A DNA stretch of 64,000 nt. Origin: Bacteroidota bacterium (lineage in GTDB: Bacteria > Bacteroidota > Bacteroidia > Chitinophagales > Chitinophagaceae). A model generated the notes under the pieces. It saw nothing but the letters and a program-made list of their open reading frames with translations, did no database searches and was not told the DNA's origin. The translations under genes and the position numbers were made by a program. The DNA lies in the NCBI GenBank assembly GCA_018267545.1, contig JAFDYG010000482.1, positions 1 to 64,000 of the forward strand. The letters run 5' to 3'. Shown in pieces: positions 61,851 through 64,000 of the stretch (position 1 is the stretch's first letter; the number at the start of each line of letters is the position of its first letter).

Positions 61851-64000
61851 ATGAATCTTAGACGACTTTTGCTGGCAGGTGTGACCCTCGTCGCGGGCCT
61901 GACCGGCTCCACTCAATCGATACCGTTAGACCCGGCCGTTCGTACGGGCAGGCTCGCGAACGGATTTACCTACTATATCCGTCATAACCCGACTCCCGCC
62001 CGCCAGGTGCAGCTATACCTGGTCTGCAAGGTTGGATCGATCCTGGAAGACGAGGACCAGCGCGGCTTGGCGCACTTCATGGAGCACATGAACTTCAACG
62101 GTACCAAACACTTCCCCAAGAACGAGCTGGTGGACTATCTGCAGAAGGCCGGGGTACGATTCGGCGCAGACCTCAACGCCTATACCAGCTTCGACGAGAC
62201 GGTCTATCAGCTTCCGCTGCCGACCGGGAATGCGGCGCTCCTGACGGGCGGCCTGCAGATCATGCGCGACTGGGCGCAGGAGGCGACGCTCGATTCGGTC
62301 GAGCTGGAGAAGGAACGGGGGATCGTACTGGAAGAAGAGCGGCTGGGCAAAGGCGCGCGAGACCGGATAACGAGAGGATACCTGCCGGTGCTGCTGAACC
62401 AGTCGAGATATGCCGACAGGCTGCCGATCGGAACCGACAGCGTCCTGCTGCACTTTCGGCCCGCGGTGATCCGCCGGTTTCACCAGGACTGGTACCGGCC
62501 CGACCTGCAGGCGTTGATCGTCGTCGGAGATGTCGACGTGGATGCGATCGAAAAGGCGGTAAAGGAAAAATTCTCCGACTTGAAAAACCCGGCGGCCGAA
62601 CGCCCCCGGACTGCCTATACCGTTCCGCTTACGGGCGGCCGCCAGTTTATCGTGGTGACGGACAAGGAAGACGATGCGACGGCGCTAAAGGTGCTGATCA
62701 AGCATAAGACGAGCCCGCTGGTCACAGAGTCGGACTACAGGGAATCGATGAAAAAGGCGCTGTTCAACAGCATGGTTTCCGCGAGAAGATATGCCGAGCT
62801 GAGCCAGGACAAGAATCCTGCCTATGTCAATGTCAGCGTGGGCATCGAATCCCTGATGGGAGGAGCGGATATGTTTGCGTTCGAGGTGACGGCCAAACAG
62901 GGACAGCTCCAGGCGGCGTTCGACAGGAGCTGGGAGGTAGTCGAGAAGATCCGGAGAAATGGATTTGTCCTTTCTGAACTCGATAGGGCCAAGAAGAACT
63001 ATCTGCGCGGACTGGAAAATGCGGTGGCTGAAAAGGACAAAACGCCCTCCGTTTCATTCGTCAAAGAATACCAGCGCCTCTTCCTGGGCAAGGAAGCGTC
63101 TCCGGGTATCGAATGGGAATACAAATTCGTAAAAGATAATCTCGGCTCCATCTCTTTGGAAGATATCCGGTCGCTGACAGCCGAATATCTGAAAGAAACG
63201 GACCGGGACATCATCATCACGGCTCCTGAAAAGGATAAGGCCGGTCTGCCCGGCGAAGCCACCGTAGCAGGCTGGTTCAAGGATGTGGGTAGCAAGAACC
63301 TGGTCGCCTACAAGGACGAGACGGTGGACCGGCCCCTGATGACGAGCAAGCCGGTTGCGGGGAAGGTCACGAAGCGGGAAAGCTTCGCCCCGATCGGCGT
63401 TACCCAGCTCACGCTGAGCAATGGCCTGCGGGTAGTGCTGAAGCCTACCGACTTCAAAAACGACGAGATTACATTTAAAGCGTACGCATCCGGCGGCACA
63501 TCGGTATACGACGACGCGGACTACGACGCTGCAGCCAGCGCGAGCCAGGTAATTGCCAGCTTTGGACTCGGCGACCTGAACCCGGTCCAGCTCAATACGG
63601 TCCTCAATGGACGGTCCGTCCGCGTGGCGCCTTATATCAGCGCGCGTACGGAAGGCGTCACGGGAACTTCATCGGTGTCGGACTTCGAGACGGCTCTGCA
63701 GCTGGTGCATCTTTACTTTACACAGCCAAGAAAGGACCAGGTGCTGTTCGAAAATATCATCGGCAAGTCGAAGGCCGTGCTGCCGAATCGCTATGCGGAC
63801 CCCGGCAACGTCTTCAACGACACGATGGCCTATGTAAATGGGAATTACAAATACCGGTATTCTCCGCCGACGCTGGAGAAGCTGGAGAAGATAACGCTGG
63901 AGAAGACGTACCGGATCTACAAGGAACGGTTTGCCGATGCCTCCGGCTTTACGTTTGTCTTTGTCGGCAATTTTAGACCCGATAGCATTGCTCCGTTGCT
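61851..64000 (+). CDS. M16-family (insulinase-type) zinc peptidase, 3' truncated by window
   Basis: ATG at 61851, 8 bp after the last TlpA stop; frame open to the window edge (716 codons visible). Signal peptide, then the zinc motif LAHFMEHMNFNG (HxxEH) with the distal Glu in VLEEERLGKG. A second, catalytically silent M16 domain begins near 63400 (LSNGLRVVLKPTDFKNDE). Periplasmic peptidases of this type cut peptides taken up by SusC/SusD. Confidence 0.92.
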   Translation, partial: MNLRRLLLAGVTLVAGLTGSTQSIPLDPAVRTGRLANGFTYYIRHNPTPARQVQLYLVCKVGSILEDEDQRGLAHFMEHMNFNGTKHFPKNELVDYLQKAGVRFGADLNAYTSFDETVYQLPLPTGNAALLTGGLQIMRDWAQEATLDSVELEKERGIVLEEERLGKGARDRITRGYLPVLLNQSRYADRLPIGTDSVLLHFRPAVIRRFHQDWYRPDLQALIVVGDVDVDAIEKAVKEKFSDLKNPAAERPRTAYTVPLTGGRQFIVVTDKEDDATALKVLIKHKTSPLVTESDYRESMKKALFNSMVSARRYAELSQDKNPAYVNVSVGIESLMGGADMFAFEVTAKQGQLQAAFDRSWEVVEKIRRNGFVLSELDRAKKNYLRGLENAVAEKDKTPSVSFVKEYQRLFLGKEASPGIEWEYKFVKDNLGSISLEDIRSLTAEYLKETDRDIIITAPEKDKAGLPGEATVAGWFKDVGSKNLVAYKDETVDRPLMTSKPVAGKVTKRESFAPIGVTQLTLSNGLRVVLKPTDFKNDEITFKAYASGGTSVYDDADYDAAASASQVIASFGLGDLNPVQLNTVLNGRSVRVAPYISARTEGVTGTSSVSDFETALQLVHLYFTQPRKDQVLFENIIGKSKAVLPNRYADPGNVFNDTMAYVNGNYKYRYSPPTLEKLEKITLEKTYRIYKERFADASGFTFVFVGNFRPDSIAPL

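Overview
The window looks like a chromosomal segment of a Bacteroidota bacterium, most likely of the family Chitinophagaceae. The evidence is a full alternative complex III plus caa3-type oxidase locus, type IX secretion (T9SS) sorting tails, a FecI/FecR/SusC/SusD cascade, and many promoters of the Bacteroidota form TTG-N17..20-TAnnTTTG. Both window ends cut genes: ActB at the left, an M16 peptidase at the right.

Layout. 1-13.2 kb is an aerobic respiratory operon: ActBCDEF, cox subunits II, I, III, III and IV, heme O synthase, then after a terminator SCO and DUF420. It carries electrons from quinol through alternative complex III to a heme-copper oxidase; the heme A synthase that completes its cofactor is at 46.5 kb. 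13.2-15.4 kb holds small housekeeping genes (alkyltransferase-like protein with a histone-H1-like tail, DUF5522, TrmB). 15.4-17.5 kb is an accessory patch: a HigBA-type and a ParE-type toxin-antitoxin pair around a broken signal peptidase gene, then an unusual tRNA-like gene at 17225-17392 (minus strand) with a 99-nt structured variable region, divergent from an Lrp/AsnC regulator. 18-20.3 kb has an oligopeptide-type ABC permease and a GT2 glycosyltransferase. 20.5-26.2 kb is one giant repetitive T9SS cargo protein. 26.2-37.7 kb has hydrolases, a MarR regulator with an acyl-CoA dehydrogenase, a cell-wall amidase, and the oxidative pentose phosphate operon gnd-zwf-pgl. 37.9-40.3 kb has two translationally coupled MFS transporters behind a promoter lying inside a long inverted repeat. 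40.5-46.4 kb has an RRM protein, a stand-alone histidine-kinase-type ATPase fold, YccF, a small lipoprotein, an orphan 2-oxoacid:ferredoxin oxidoreductase beta subunit, a cupin-8 protein, a Sua5/YciO protein and RNase HII. 46.5-51.8 kb has heme A synthase coupled to a membrane patatin, a lipid kinase and an alpha/beta hydrolase. 51.9-64 kb is a uptake locus: ECF sigma, FecR anti-sigma, SusC, SusD, three TlpA-like thioredoxin proteins (the middle one lacking its CxxC) and an M16 peptidase, which together suggest peptide or protein-derived nutrient use.

The most unusual item is the tRNA-like RNA. It has a clean cloverleaf with a leucine-type D-arm, but an Asp-type GUC anticodon and G discriminator, a giant three-way-junction variable domain, and its own terminator. 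Other points worth checking are the CGPC-to-DADA thioredoxin, the lysine-rich alkyltransferase-like protein, the promoter-spanning inverted repeat, the twin HigA operators, and five convergent gene pairs whose coding ends overlap.
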